The notes under the pieces: model-generated
What the model was told of the DNA's origin: nothing
The model's input: the letters and a program-made list of their open reading frames with translations, nothing else
Databases searched by the model: none
Shown: positions 31,255-43,021 of the stretch, in pieces
How positions within the stretch are numbered: the first letter of the stretch is position 1
How the letters are laid out: each line of letters starts with the position of its first letter
Program-made: the position numbers and the translations under genes
From: Arthrinium phaeospermum
Taxonomy: Eukaryota; Ascomycota; Sordariomycetes; Amphisphaeriales; Apiosporaceae
Reading direction: 5' to 3'
NCBI GenBank assembly: GCA_006503535.1
Contig: QYRS01000004.1
Span: 1,054,001 to 1,118,000 of the forward strand
DNA length: 64,000 nucleotides

Positions 31255-33686
31255 GTCCGATGATCGGGGTGGTCGTTCCGTTGGTGGCTGTCACGGTGCT
31301 GCAACCGGTGCTCTAACCAACCGGCCAACCCGCCCTCGTCCCCTACCGGGCAAAAGGACGACGTTGTCAAGTCAGCGTCTTGACAGTCTATTGAGCTTAT
31401 CACCACCCCTTACAGTGGCTAGGGCTGCAGGAGAGGGGGGAGAGAACACATTTGGCTATATTTGGTTGTATTCTTGCTTTAATTTGTAGATACATGGAAT
31501 TCTTTCATACGGCTGCAGTAGATAAATCTGAAGGGACTTTCCATAATACCCTGAAGAGGCATCATCAGTCTATAGTTTCGGCGCATTGTAGAACGAATCG
31601 AAATGGCTCCTTACGTTGCTCTCTTGACTTCAGGTACTCCTATGGCTTTTTCCTTGCTTTGGATCACACCCATCCACTGGTTCTATGACAATCTAGTACC
31701 ATCACAAGCACATTGCGGCTGAGAACCATTGTACTTCACTAAAGAGTGATTCCAAATATAGTCAAGCCAAAAAAGGTGCCGCAAACTTGACAAGCTGCAA
31801 GGGACCAGAGCTTGTGTCATGTGTCTCAAGGATCCGTCCCGAAGCGTGCACTCACTTACCAACTCCGCGGAATAATCGCCCAAAGGGGGTGAGGGGAAGA
31901 GGGGCTGGCCTGCGTCAGCACCGAAAGCGTCCATTGTCTTCATCAAATGAGGTATTAAGAACAACATCTTGAGGATGGTTCCAATGAAGCTATTCTGAAA
32001 AGAAACAAGGGGGAAACCGCCGACTTGCAAACCCCTTGCTGGCTAGAATCTAGGGAGGAGGTGACTTCTACTGCTGAACTTCCTTCTAACATGTGACGTT
32101 TCGTTGTGTAGAATCACCATGGAGCAGTGGAAGTCAGTGAGAGCATCCAAGCTGAAAAGCCAAGATCGCCGCCTTGTAGATGCAAGGCACATGCCCTCCC
32201 TTGGGATAAACAGGTTTAGCAACCCTCGGACCTCTCGACAGTCTCGAACCCATACAACAACGATAGACCCAGTCACTCCCCACACAAAACCTCTTCAAAT
32301 TCGGGTGATCGTATTAGAAGGGCTCACGATGGAACTGATACGGCCATATCTTCTTCCCCGGAGCCTCCATTGCCCCCCTCCCCCCTCGCTTTGTGGCGGG
32401 AGCGATAACGTGGGATGAGTAACGGGCTAGCCAAACAAGGGCTGCTACCTACACGCGTGCAACCCTCCTTCCCCTTCACATCATTTGACAGGTCGCACAC
32501 AGTCACCATCAAAGGGTTGCATTGAAGGTGATCCCTTAATAAGCTGGCGGGGAACGGCGGTATGAGTTCTTATCCCCGCATGGTGACCAGTAGGCAGCAG
32601 CCAGCATATGATTCACAATGATGCCAGGAACCCAACGCTCTGGGCATGATGCAGTGATTGGACGACCAGTATGACGCATATAATAAACCCCTGCAAAACT
32701 GACAACCCCGAAGCTCTGGGTGGGAGTATATGCATGATCTGGTGGGGATCACGCGATAGACGAAACCTGCATTTGCTTACATGATCTAGCATGATTATTC
32801 GCAAACTTTTGCCACAGCTCTGGGCACAGGTACTTGTACTTTTATATCCCCAACAGAGCAAATAGTGGTATTTTGCATTGCCTGGGACATGCATCGATCT
32901 ACCAGCCGGGGAAGTCCCAAGTGCATAATTTGGCGGTTACACGAAGACAGGCAGTAAATCTGGTGTGGCGCATAATACGCCTCCTCATTTCCTCCCTCCT
33001 TCTTTTGGCCCCTCGGTGCAGGTTCGCGATGCTATCGATATGTAAGATGCGTGTTACCCAGAACTGCGAGGCGCACTAGTGAGGCGCCCTTGCGCGAGGC
33101 AATAAGGCACTGGCGCCGCGAACCCCATCCCTTCAATGGCCCGGACTAGTTCGAGCCACCATGCAGGTATCCGGGCCTAGAGTAGCCGCACGATTTCTGA
33201 GTTGATGAAGCAACGCCGACGCCTACGTACCTTGGCCTGCATCCAGGGTGCATATAACGGCATCGCCCTGCTAGCAAACAGAAACATGATGGGTGGTCAG
33301 CTTCGATAACGCTGCAGATGGGAGGGTAAATGCCTCCAACCCAATGGCGGGGTTCCCAGGCATATGTCGAGCCTCCTATCCTCCTATTGGAGGGCTGGCC
33401 CACTGAAGCAGCCAAGCCGACTGGGGGGGACTGATATGTATGATAATGTGGGACGGGCCCGAAGAGGAGGGAGCAGCTGTTAGCCGAGGGCTGTCGCTCG
33501 TCTTGCCGACGATGGTATAAAGCCATGATGCCCGCAGCCGTGTGGTGAGACATTTCGGCCTGGAAGAGGACCACCCAAGCTAGTATCCCGTCTACAACAC
33601 GATACCCGGCCACCCGACTTTCTCCTGAATCTCTCCCCTACTGCTCACTCTAGGTGTAGTCTCGTCACTGCACAAGCCGAACTACC
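31255..33686. other. 2.4 kb gene-poor interval
   Basis: AT-rich near 31480-32700 and mixed further right. Open frames at 31683-32030 and 33146-33613 (minus) have no domain. A pyrimidine-rich stretch at about 32345-32400 and the BVMO promoter at 33480-33686 are the only things of note. Confidence 0.4.
31365..31385. other. stem-loop in the laccase 3' flank
   Basis: TGTCAAG and CTTGACA are perfect 7-bp arms around a 7-base loop, about 110 bases after the laccase stop, probably in its 3' UTR. It could be incidental. Confidence 0.3.
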
Positions 33687-35389
33687 ATGGGATCCATCAC
33701 TTACGGGCTCAACGGCCTCCACCTTAATGGGGTCCAGGAGCTCGACGCCCTTATCATCGGCGGCGGCTTCGGGGGCGTCTACCAGCTCAAGCACCTTCGC
33801 GACGCCGGATACAAGGTCAAGTTGGTCGAGGTCGGCAGTGACTATGGCGGCGTCTGGTACTGGAACCGGTACCCGGGCGCGCGGGTCGACTCGTCCATCC
33901 CGGTCTACGAGTTCAGCGACCCAGACCTCTGGAAGACCTGGTCCTGGAAGCAGCGCTTCCCGGGCTCTGCCGAGCTGCGGGCCTATTTTGCCCACGTCGC
34001 CGAAGTCTGGGACCTGCGGCGGGACACCAAGTTCGACGCCTACGTCGAGTCAGCCGTCTGGGACGACAGCGAGGCCAAGTGGACCATCAAGACCAAGAAG
34101 GGCGGCGTCTACAAGGCCAAGTTTTTCCTGCCCAACACTGGCTTCGCGGCGAAGCGATACATCCCGGACTGGAAGGGCATCGACAGCTTCGAAGGCAAGT
34201 TCCTCCATCCTTCTTACTGGCCCCACGAGGAGCCGGACCTGAAGGGCAAGAAGGTGGCCGTCATCGGCACGGGTTCCACGGGAATCCAGATCGCCACCGA
34301 CCTTGCACCCATCGCCGGCGAGCTCGTCGTCTTCCAACGCACCATCAACACCAGCATGCCCATGAGGCAGGTCGACTATGAAGACGGCGAGCAGGAGATC
34401 GCCCGCGAAGACTACCCGGACTTTTATCGGGGCCGGACAGACAGCTTCGGCGGGTTTGACTTCAACTTCCTCGGCCGGTCCACCTTCGACGACGGCCTGG
34501 CGAAGCGACTGGAGACGTACGAGAAGCTGTGGGCGTCGGGAGACTTCAAGTTCTGGCTCGCGACATACCAGGACATGCTGTTCGACGATTACGCCAACCG
34601 CGAAGCATACAACTTCTGGCGCGACAAGACCCGGGCCAAGATCCACGACCCACGGGTCCGAGATATTTTGGCGCCCATGAAGCAGCCCTACTCGTTTGGC
34701 TGCAAACGCGTTTCCCTTGAAAATGGATTTTTCGAGATCTTCAACGAGCCCCATGTGCACCTTGTCGACGTCAACTCGACGCCGATTGAGGAGATTACCC
34801 CTAAGGGTATCAAGACCCCGGAGAAGGAATGGGAGTTCGATTACATCATTTGCGCCACGGGTTTCGATTCCCTCACAGGTGGTCTGAAACAGATCGACAT
34901 CAGAGGCCCGTCCGGCGAATCGCTCGCAGAACACTGGAAGGACGCGACCTACACCAACTTGGGCATGTCGGTCTCTGGATTCCCCAACATGTTCTTTTCG
35001 TACGGACCGCAGGCTCCAAGCCCATTCTGCAACGGGCCGACTTGCGCCCAGCTCCAAGGGGACTGGATCCTCAATCTCATGAACCACATGCGTGACAAGG
35101 GGCTCAACAAGGTCGAGGCGGAAAGAGAGAGCGAAATTAAATGGCGCGATTTGGTGGTGAATATCGCGAACGCAACCTTGCTGCCAAACACGCGTTCGGT
35201 AAGTACACCAGAAGCTGGTCAGTATTCGTAGATTTGCTCTTGCGCTGACACATCATATAGTGGTATATGGGCGACAATATCCCGGGGAAGCCACGGGAGC
35301 CTTTGCTTTACCTCGCCGGTGTACCCGCGTACTACAAGACACTCGGCGAAACCGCCAAAAACGGCTACACCGGATTCAAGCTCGAGTAA
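33687..35389 (+). CDS. Baeyer-Villiger type flavin monooxygenase
   Basis: FAD/NADPH monooxygenase predicted to insert oxygen next to a ketone, turning cyclic or linear ketones to lactones or esters. Exons 33687-35198 and 35261-35389 (62-base intron, phase 0) give 546 residues. FAD Rossmann motif GGGFGG at 25-30; GGVWYWNRYPGARVD (54-68) is typical of cyclohexanone-monooxygenase-like enzymes; BVMO fingerprint FEGKFLHPSYWP at 168-179 with the key His174; NADPH motif GTGSTG at 194-199; ICATGFD near the C-terminal third. No signal peptide, so intracellular. Length and motifs fit type I BVMOs of fungal degradative or polyketide-tailoring pathways. Its 3' end faces the Rieske gene, 273 bases away. 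Confidence 0.9.
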
Positions 35390-35662
35390 CTTTGGAAAAT
35401 TGTAAGTGAGACCAAAATTGAGCCGCGCGGGTTTGGCTAGAAAGGGAGGGTTGAACAGCGGTTTGTCGGGACATCATGTATACATCCATCTCAAATCAGT
35501 TAAATAAAAGATCAAGACCATCTTGTACCATAAGCCCAGATGGTCCGGGCCGCAATGATGGATATAACGCACCGCGGCGAGTACGATGCGAAGATGATGC
35601 GAAAGCCAATTGCCACATCTGCCAGATGGCCTGTTCCTCCCGGGTAACATACGGACGAGGGA

Positions 35663-36292
35663 CTACCCCATCTTCTGTTTCCGCCTGACCCAGACTTCTT
35701 GGTCATCGGCTTGCTGCTCTTGGCTTTCTGTGGCGCTCTTGGTCACGGGACGGAGGTCGATCTCCCAGATGGCCAGTTTGTAGGCGCCTCTGTCGCCTTG
35801 ACCCGTGTGCAGGTCAAACGACCAGTCATGTTTCGGGCAGCTGATGCCGGAACTCAGCTTGATGCCGAAATCCTCGATGTCGAAAGGGGCACCTCTCGAT
35901 AAAGGGTACGAGGAGTGCGGGCAACGCTGGCGGACGTCCGTCAGTCAATGAGTGTAACTAAGCAATCGCATCAATCGCGGGCGTTAAGAGCTCACATTGT
36001 CTACCGCGTGGAACTTCCCCTTGTATTGGAAGACCAACACCTGGTCTTTCAGCGTCGTCGTGTCGGGGACACCCGCGTCCACCTCAGACGCCTCGGTGAC
36101 ACCTGGCGTACTATTGGCGCGCGGTACGTGGTACACCTTGCAGCCCGGGGCTGATCCTTTCGGATTGCACGGGCGTCTTTCCGACACCGATTTGCCGTCC
36201 AGATCCAAGTTGGGGAACGAAGAGGCCAGGCCAACGAAATTCCATGGGTCGCCTCGTCTATTGCCGAAGGCGAAAGGCAAGGTGCTGGCCAT
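35663..36292 (-). CDS. Rieske [2Fe-2S] domain protein
   Basis: Two exons, 36292-35996 and 35926-35663 (69-base intron, GTGAGC...CAG), give 186 residues. I use ATG 36292; the upstream in-frame start at 36310 is TTG. The Rieske cluster ligands are C101 and H103 in CPHSSYPL and C129 and H132 in CPKHDWSF. This is a CxH-x25-CxxH pattern, so the [2Fe-2S] site is complete. The preceding LVFQYKGKFHAVDN and the following GAYKLAIWEIDL are the usual flanking strands. The protein lacks the catalytic mononuclear-iron domain of ring-hydroxylating oxygenases, so it is a soluble ferredoxin-like or nitrite-reductase-small-subunit-like protein. Partner unknown; convergent with the BVMO gene. Confidence 0.85.
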
Positions 36293-38605
36293 GCCTGGGG
36301 GTTCGTTCAACAGGCTCTGCTTGTTTGGCGGACTGAGCCGGATCGGCGATAAGACGATGAAATGCCTCAGGAATCAGGTGACAGCGTCAAGAAAGAGAGA
36401 GAACTCTGTCAAGAGAAAAAAAAAAGAAAGAGCGATTGAATAATGCGATTATGAGGGCCTTTGGCCTTTCATCGTAACCAACTGAACTGTAATGCTGCCG
36501 AGCTCGCCGCTGTTCGGCACACTGAATTTCCAAGGGTTCTAATGAGGTGAGAAGCACAGCGGCAGCTTATCGATAATACTACCTACAGTAGGTAGTTAGT
36601 ACCTGTGTGGGTCCTGTCCTGCCCCTTTCAACTCCTTTCTACACCCATCGCGACTTCCAAGACACTCATCATACTGGTGTGTCAACGACCATCATGATGA
36701 TGGTAACCACGTATATAGCATTACGGTCGGCCTTGAGCTTAGTGTTTGCTGCCAAAAGGCGACCAGCAGGCACTTGGTCATTTTGACATCCGCTATCTCA
36801 ATCCCTCAATGTAGATGCACTGAATACCCGTTAGATGCATGCTTGAAAGGATATGTCGCTGGTCAACCGTCACCAATTTTAGAGGCCGGAATGATGACTC
36901 TGCTGAATGAGGATGTGGAAGTCATCCAGTCCGCAATTCCAAACCTGGTCGTGTACTGGCAGCAACAGAACGAATGCTCAACACTTCATAAGAAGGGTCA
37001 CTCTAAAGACGTAAAGCCTGCGAGTGGGATATGCTAGTTGCCGTTCGAAACATGCATTGCTATCGACACAGATCAGGAAGTGGGTCATCATGATATAACA
37101 ACATGATTCAATCGCCTCCATACTGTATGCAGCTACAGCTCATGGTATGACCGAGTTGTGACTGCCCCAGAACATTTCAGGTTCAAGGCAGCAAGGAGAA
37201 TATTCGAGATGCAAAAGGAATCGGGCGCCCTCCTATGTTTTCTGGTCCGCATAAAGCTGGAACGGCTTTTCGACTTCACGCTTAGTTCCCCGCTCAGAGG
37301 TTTAGTTCGACAGCTAAGCTTGACCCCTCGTCTTGATCTCGCAGTTTGCAGACCCCTCCTTGCCAGCATGCGAGCATGCCAGCCTGCCAGCTGAGCAGCA
37401 CTACGCTCGATCTGCAGAACACTCCAGCGAGTATAGCTATCGACTTAGTTTTAAAATAACCATGTATTGTATGTTGCTAGTATAGTAAGATTAAGTACGT
37501 GCTGGGTAGCGATCTAAGCCTGCTAACAGCGGGTACGACAAGCAGAGCGCCAAAACAGGCCCTCTTTGACCAGCTGGATCTGGATTGCTGGTACCTACTG
37601 GAGTCAGGAAGCTTCATGCAAGTTCTGATTCATTGTTACTATAAAGCAGATGAATATGCGGATTTACCAGCAACTGCCAAGGTGGGCGTGCTTCGAACAG
37701 AGTGTAAGCTACGGATGAGGCCTAGAACCATGGTCCCGGGGAAGGGCTGTTGGCTGGCTAGGGCAGGATGCATAAAGCCTCAACTAGGTTGAGGACAAAT
37801 CGCGCCAAACAAAACAGCGAAAGAAAAAGCTGTGAGCGAAGAATTCAATGCCTAAATTTAGACACATACTTATGCGACTGGAATATCGGTGAATGTTCAG
37901 TACGTACCCAGGATTGGCGTCGCGATTCGACCCTGCGGGCATCATTACCACCAACCCGGAACGCTCGGTCAACTTGGCCTAGCCGACCGCCTAGGGCGCA
38001 GGTGGCGAGATATGCAGGTACACAAGTCGAGCATGCAACGTCCAGGGACCAAAACAGGGACCAGAACAGGGCCCAAAGCCGCAAAAGACGCCCCTCAATT
38101 GCGAATGGGCATCATCGTAAGAAAAGGAGTGTGAAACATGGAAAACGAAGGACAGATACTAGTTCCGAGACGGCGCAGCCCGCCCTGTACCCACCGATAT
38201 CTTGCTGAGGCCCACGCTTCCCGTGTAGCGCGACGCCAGCCCACCGATTTGGCATCCATCTTTTGACGTCATAAAGGCGCTTGCGATAACAACAGAGACG
38301 ACAATTTCGCCGAGACGAAAATTCAAGGCAGAACTTGCAGGATAGTGCCGAAACATGGATCGAGAAAAGGGCCGCGACGGTTCCTATGGGGTTGTTGCGC
38401 GACACGTAGTCAGTCGTTGTCAGGTTGAGCTGTTTGCCTGGTCAGCTAAAGTAGACGAGTTCTCGCCCGAATAGAAAAAGACAGTTCCTTGAGCTCCTTC
38501 GAGACCTGACCGACCAACAAATCCGAACATCCACCCCAAAACCAAAAAAGACCACAGTGAAGAGACTACAGCGCGACTTCGCTAGAAAGAGTAAAACTGC
38601 CCAGT
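36293..38605. other. 2.3 kb gene-poor interval
   Basis: Mixed composition. Open frames at 37133-37394 and 37499-37792 have no recognised domain. A weak tRNA-like stretch at 37911-37985 was considered and rejected. The last 250 bases are the hexokinase promoter and leader. Confidence 0.4.
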
Positions 38606-40221
38606 ATGGCTGTTGGATCCGATACCACGACGAGGGATGTCCAGAGTTTGCCTCAGGCGCTCCAGAAGGAGTTGAAACGCATCGAGTCCGACTTCACACT
38701 CGACACGGCGATGTTGAAGAAGATCACAGACAGGTTCGTCGAGGAACTCCGTGAAGGACTGGAGAAGCCGAACCAAAATCTGGTGTGTATTCCTTTGGAT
38801 ATCCAAACATAAGAGAGGTTGTGAGCTGACAAAGATGTGATATCAAAAGGCCATGGAAGTCACCTGGGTTTTAGGATCACCAACAGGCAAGGAGGCGGGC
38901 TCGTTCCTCGTCGTCGATCTCGGCGGCACAAACCTGCGGATATGTTGGATCACCCTGAAGACGAACGCCCAGCCGACCGAGATGGAGCAGAAGCGCTACT
39001 CCCTCCCCGCCTCTATCAAGACAGCGACATCCGAGGAGCTCTGGGACCTCATCTCCGACTCTGTTGGGGACTTCATCAAAGAATTCAAGCTTCATGACGG
39101 CAGCTCGAAACCGTAAGTTTGAACACTTTGATTCGCAATCAGGGCTGGAGCTAATGCAAACTAGGTTGCCTTTGGGCTTCACCTTCTCATATCCCCTGGC
39201 GCAAGACTATATTGACCACGGAAAGTTGAAGACGTGGACGAAGGGTTTCGACATCAAGGGAATGGAGGGCGAGGATATCGCCGCTCAGTTCAGGAGTTCC
39301 CTGGAAAAGAGGGTAAGCCACCAAACGCACGACCCACTGGGGCCCCAAATCACTAATATGTCGTAGAAATTACCTGTGAAGCTGGTGTCCGTGATCAACG
39401 ACACAACTGGCGCCATGATCGCATCGGCATACCTCGACCCGGAAACGATCGTGGGAGGAATCTTCGGCACCGGATGCAACGCGGCCTACATGGAGGATGT
39501 TGGCTCGATACCGAAGCTCAAGACGACGCTGCCCAAGGACACCAAGATGGCCATCAACTGCGAGTACGGAGCATTCGATAACTCACATCAGGTCTTACCC
39601 CGAACCAAGTACGACATCGAGATCTGTCGCGAGTCGGCGCGACCAGACGAACAAGCCTTCGAAAAGATGAGCGCGGGCTTGTACCTGGGCGAGATTTTCC
39701 GCCTCGTCATGCTCGACCTGCACGAGCAGGGCCTTGCCTTCAAGGGTCAAAATGCGTTCGATAAGCTGAACCAAGCTTTCAAGCTCGACACCGAGTTCCT
39801 GTCGGGGCTGGAGCACAACACCGACAAGGAGATTCAAGCGCGCTTTGAGAAGACGCTGGACCTGAAGGCCGGCCGGGACGAGTTGGTCGTGTCACGACGC
39901 GTTGCGGAGTCAATTGCGCTGCGCGGTGCTAGGCTATGCGTGTGCGGTATTGCCGCCATCATCAAGAAGAAGGGCATCACCAAGGGCCACGTCGCCGCCG
40001 ATGGATCGGTCGCAATCAAGCACCCCGGCTTCCGGAGGCGATGGACCCAAGCCATGGGCGAGGTCCTGGACTGGCCAAGCAACCGCACCGAGGACCCCAT
40101 CATCATGACGAGTGCTGAGGATGGCAGTGGCATTGGTGCGGCCGTCATTTCAGCCATGACAATCAAGCGCAAGAACGATGGCCTGACAGAAGGCATCCAG
40201 TTCGAAGGCACTACCAAATGA
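38606..40221 (+). CDS. hexokinase family sugar kinase
   Basis: ATP-dependent phosphorylation of glucose or a related hexose, the entry step of glycolysis, in the cytosol. Four exons, 38606-38782, 38850-39112, 39165-39312 and 39367-40221 (introns 67, 52 and 54 bases), give 480 residues, normal for fungal hexokinases. The phosphate motif DLGGTNLR is at 82-89; LPLGFTFSYPL (about 147-157) is the sugar-binding signature; the catalytic Asp is D208 in SVINDTTGAM; GTGCNAAY and INCEYGAFDN follow; the adenosine-side motif SAEDGSGIGAA is near the C-terminus. WVLGSPTG and RICWITLK differ from the usual WVMxFPTG and RVCLV. It is therefore a divergent paralogue, perhaps regulatory or specialised, not plainly the main hexokinase or glucokinase. 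Confidence 0.9.
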
Positions 40222-41361
40222 ACAGGTCTTGAGCGAGGCAAAAACATGATGATGATTTATTAATTAATGATTGGTGTCAAATCGGCCAATCGCAAAACAA
40301 AAAGAAAAATCGCAAAATAATAAACAAATACTGGTGCCATGATAGCGGATAACCAGCGATGGCGTAAGGAAACAGCTCATATCAATAGCACTTGCGATCC
40401 AGTTTGGTTTGCACTGGCTGCTGCCACTGGCACCGAGGTTGGTGGAACGGGCCCAAAAGTCAAGCTCGGGCAGCTAGATTCCAGTGGATGATATTGTGGC
40501 AGAAAGAACAAATAGATAGACTCACGCGACTCGAATAGGCTCGAGGGTGTGATATTACCGCGATAGAGACAAATAAGTTCAGAACAGACATTTGATTCAA
40601 TCGAATACAATTTGTAATTATTGGAGAGGAGTTGGGCTTGCAGATGCTGAGCGGTGCACAGTGAATTGAAGGTTGAATTGCGGGGAGGAAGAGACCGTCT
40701 CTCGATCCACAAGAAGGGAAGAGCAAGTTCGCCCAAGAAGACTGCGATCACGTGACGTGCTTCCAACTTCACCTCATCTGTAGCATATCCCTTTCCGGAC
40801 GGAAGACTCAATCACCCCTGCTTGCCACGGCCTTGTTCATTGAAAGCGCTTTAAGAGTGCAACTAAAAGGCTGCGGAATAGTATGAACTAAGGGAGAGGG
40901 GCCACAAGGGGTGAAATCAGGAACATATACTCAAGATGGAGAGGCGCAAGGAGCAAAACACCATCATGGGTAAGGAGACAACTATACCCAAACCCCCTCA
41001 ACATTGTACACATGTGCTTGCCATTCCAGTCTTAGTTGTCAGGGTCGAGGGGTGGGTCGGTGCCCTTTTGCTCCCCGTGGCGTGCCCCGGCTGATGCCAC
41101 AGGCCGGGACTCCGTATCTGCCTGGGGGGTTGCGGCTTGCAAGTGCGGCTCGGCCCCCGGGCCCACGATGGCATCGTGAAGCCTCGATGCGCAGCCGCGA
41201 TACCTCAGCCGCAGCACTGGGCTTTTTTAAGAGCTGCTAGCTCTTGATGGCACTTCTCTTTGGGATTTTCCACAACCATCACAGGATCGCAACATCTGTC
41301 GCGACCACCCACCACCGCACACCACCATCTGTACCACCCCCTTTCCATCAAGCCTGATACG
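40222..41361. other. intergenic region
   Basis: An A-rich 3' UTR-like stretch (40250-40335), then about 1 kb without a recognised gene. The last 100 bases before 41362 are C-rich leader sequence of the MED22-like gene. Confidence 0.4.
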
Positions 41362-42733
41362 ATGGCTACCTCGGAGGAAACCTCGGCCGCTTGGGAGGCC
41401 TACGAGAAGGCCTCCCAAGAGGAGCTTGAGATAGCAATCGAGATGGCCATTCAAGACGAGCTGGGTAAAGCGATCGAGAGATTCGACATTGCTTTCGACT
41501 CAGAGCAGGGCAGTCCGTAAGTTCATCCTCATCCAACACGAAGACAGTATCTTAGGTATTGTGCGCATCTGGAGATACCTCCAGCGCATCGTCACTTTAC
41601 GGGCTCGCATATTGGACTCGCTCCAATTGATCAATGTCGACGCTCGAGATATTGTCCTGATACGGTTTCTCGAGTCACAGAATGCAGTCGCTCAACGATG
41701 ACTACTGCATTGAAAGCCACCCAAACGATGCGGGCCCTCCATTGATTGAAACGATCACTCTATTTGACCCAACAAGCAATGTTTACCCATCTGATAAGTT
41801 GCTAACTGCTTTTTCTCACAGTTCGACAGCCTCTATTCTCGCCAGCTTCCCCCTCCCGCCCTCTGGATATCCACCTCTTCCCTCCTCATCCTCATCTTCT
41901 TCCTCGTCATCATCAGACACCAGTTCTTCTGCTGGAAGCAACGCAGACATGGATAAAGACCCTGATCCTAACACCATCCTAGACCGCCATGAGAAGGCCA
42001 TCGCCGACATCCTCAAGCGATTCCTCAACATGGTCGTCGCCGCCACCGAGCCCATTGACGAGGGCTACACCCCCGAGAAGGCAAGCCTGAACCAGATGCA
42101 GATGGAGACCGAGACCGCGGCTCTGGTAAGTTTTCTTCGTATCTAATCAATTCCCATCAGACTTTCCTGCACCTGCCCATCAACTACCCCGTCAACCTTG
42201 TATTTTGGTACCGGCCAGCAATCGTTTTGCCTCCCATGTGCCCCACTACAACCACAAACACCTTGACAGCCACTCCAGTCACTTCCAATTTGGCCATCCT
42301 AATCACTCTGAGTGCTTTCCTTCTCTAACCACCAACCCTTCCTTCTGCGCCAAAACAGGTCAAAGCCATCGAGAACCTCCTCGGCCTCACGCGCGAGATC
42401 CGCCGCCTCTGGATGACCGGCCCCCTGACCACCGTCGCCACCGCCGACCAGCGCGACCAGGCCCGCGACGCCGCCATCGACGCCAAGACGGAGCGCATCT
42501 GCACCCTCTTCAACCAGTGGATCACGCTGCGCGAGGAGAACCAGCGCGCCGCCCGCCGCCGCCTCGCCGAGAAGCGCCAGCAAGGAGGAAGCGACAGCGA
42601 CAGCAAGGATGATGAAGCTGGTTCTGAGTCAGCTGCGGCTGTTGGTGCTGCCGATCACGCTGCTGGCCCTGCTGCTGCTGCTGGTTCTGCAGTCACTGGT
42701 TCGGCTGCTGACCAGGATGGAGGTATGGCTTGA
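41362..42733 (+). CDS. Mediator subunit 22 (MED22/Srb6) candidate
   Basis: Predicted head-module subunit of the Mediator complex, linking regulators to RNA polymerase II in the nucleus. Exons 41362-41516, 41822-42125 and 42359-42733 (introns 305 and 233 bases; the first has CTAAC then TTTTTCTCACAG) give 277 residues. The MED22-like core is residues 95-240: ILDRHEKAIADILKRFLNMV, then METETAALVKAIENLLGLTR and IRRLWMTGPL, the helical pattern of fungal MED22. It is preceded by a Glu-rich helix (QEELEIAIEMAIQDEL) and a polyserine run, and followed by an Ala/Gly-rich tail. The N-terminal 94 residues are unusual; translation may also start at Met95 (41949), which would give a standard-sized subunit. 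Confidence 0.65.
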
Positions 42734-43021
42734 GCAGAACGGATGGACTACCCCAGAGCATGAGTAGCACGCTTTACATGCACACACCAAGTTGAAGACG
42801 GAAAGGCATGGTTAGGTTCGGATTTGAGCTATGGCATTGGGTTGGGAGGATGGCACCAATGATTGTCTGGGCCAGAATTACTGCAGACACATCGAGTTGG
42901 CCTTTACTGCCCGAGACACACTGGGATCTCATATGAGACGAAAGCAATGCTGAATGTATTCGGACAACATGCATGAATTGTCCTTGAATTTTTATCGTGC
43001 TCGTAACAGATGCTATGTGAT
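42734..43021. other. convergent intergenic gap
   Basis: 288 bases between the MED22-like and PUS1 3' ends. Nothing recognised. Confidence 0.4.

Noticed and set aside
31683..33613. Open frames in the gap before the BVMO gene
   Set aside because: No domains, no coding-like codon use, and no splice structure.
37911..37985. Minus-strand tRNA-like sequence with GACCGAG and GGGTCGAATC
   Set aside because: A- and B-box-like words are present, but acceptor, anticodon and T stems do not pair.
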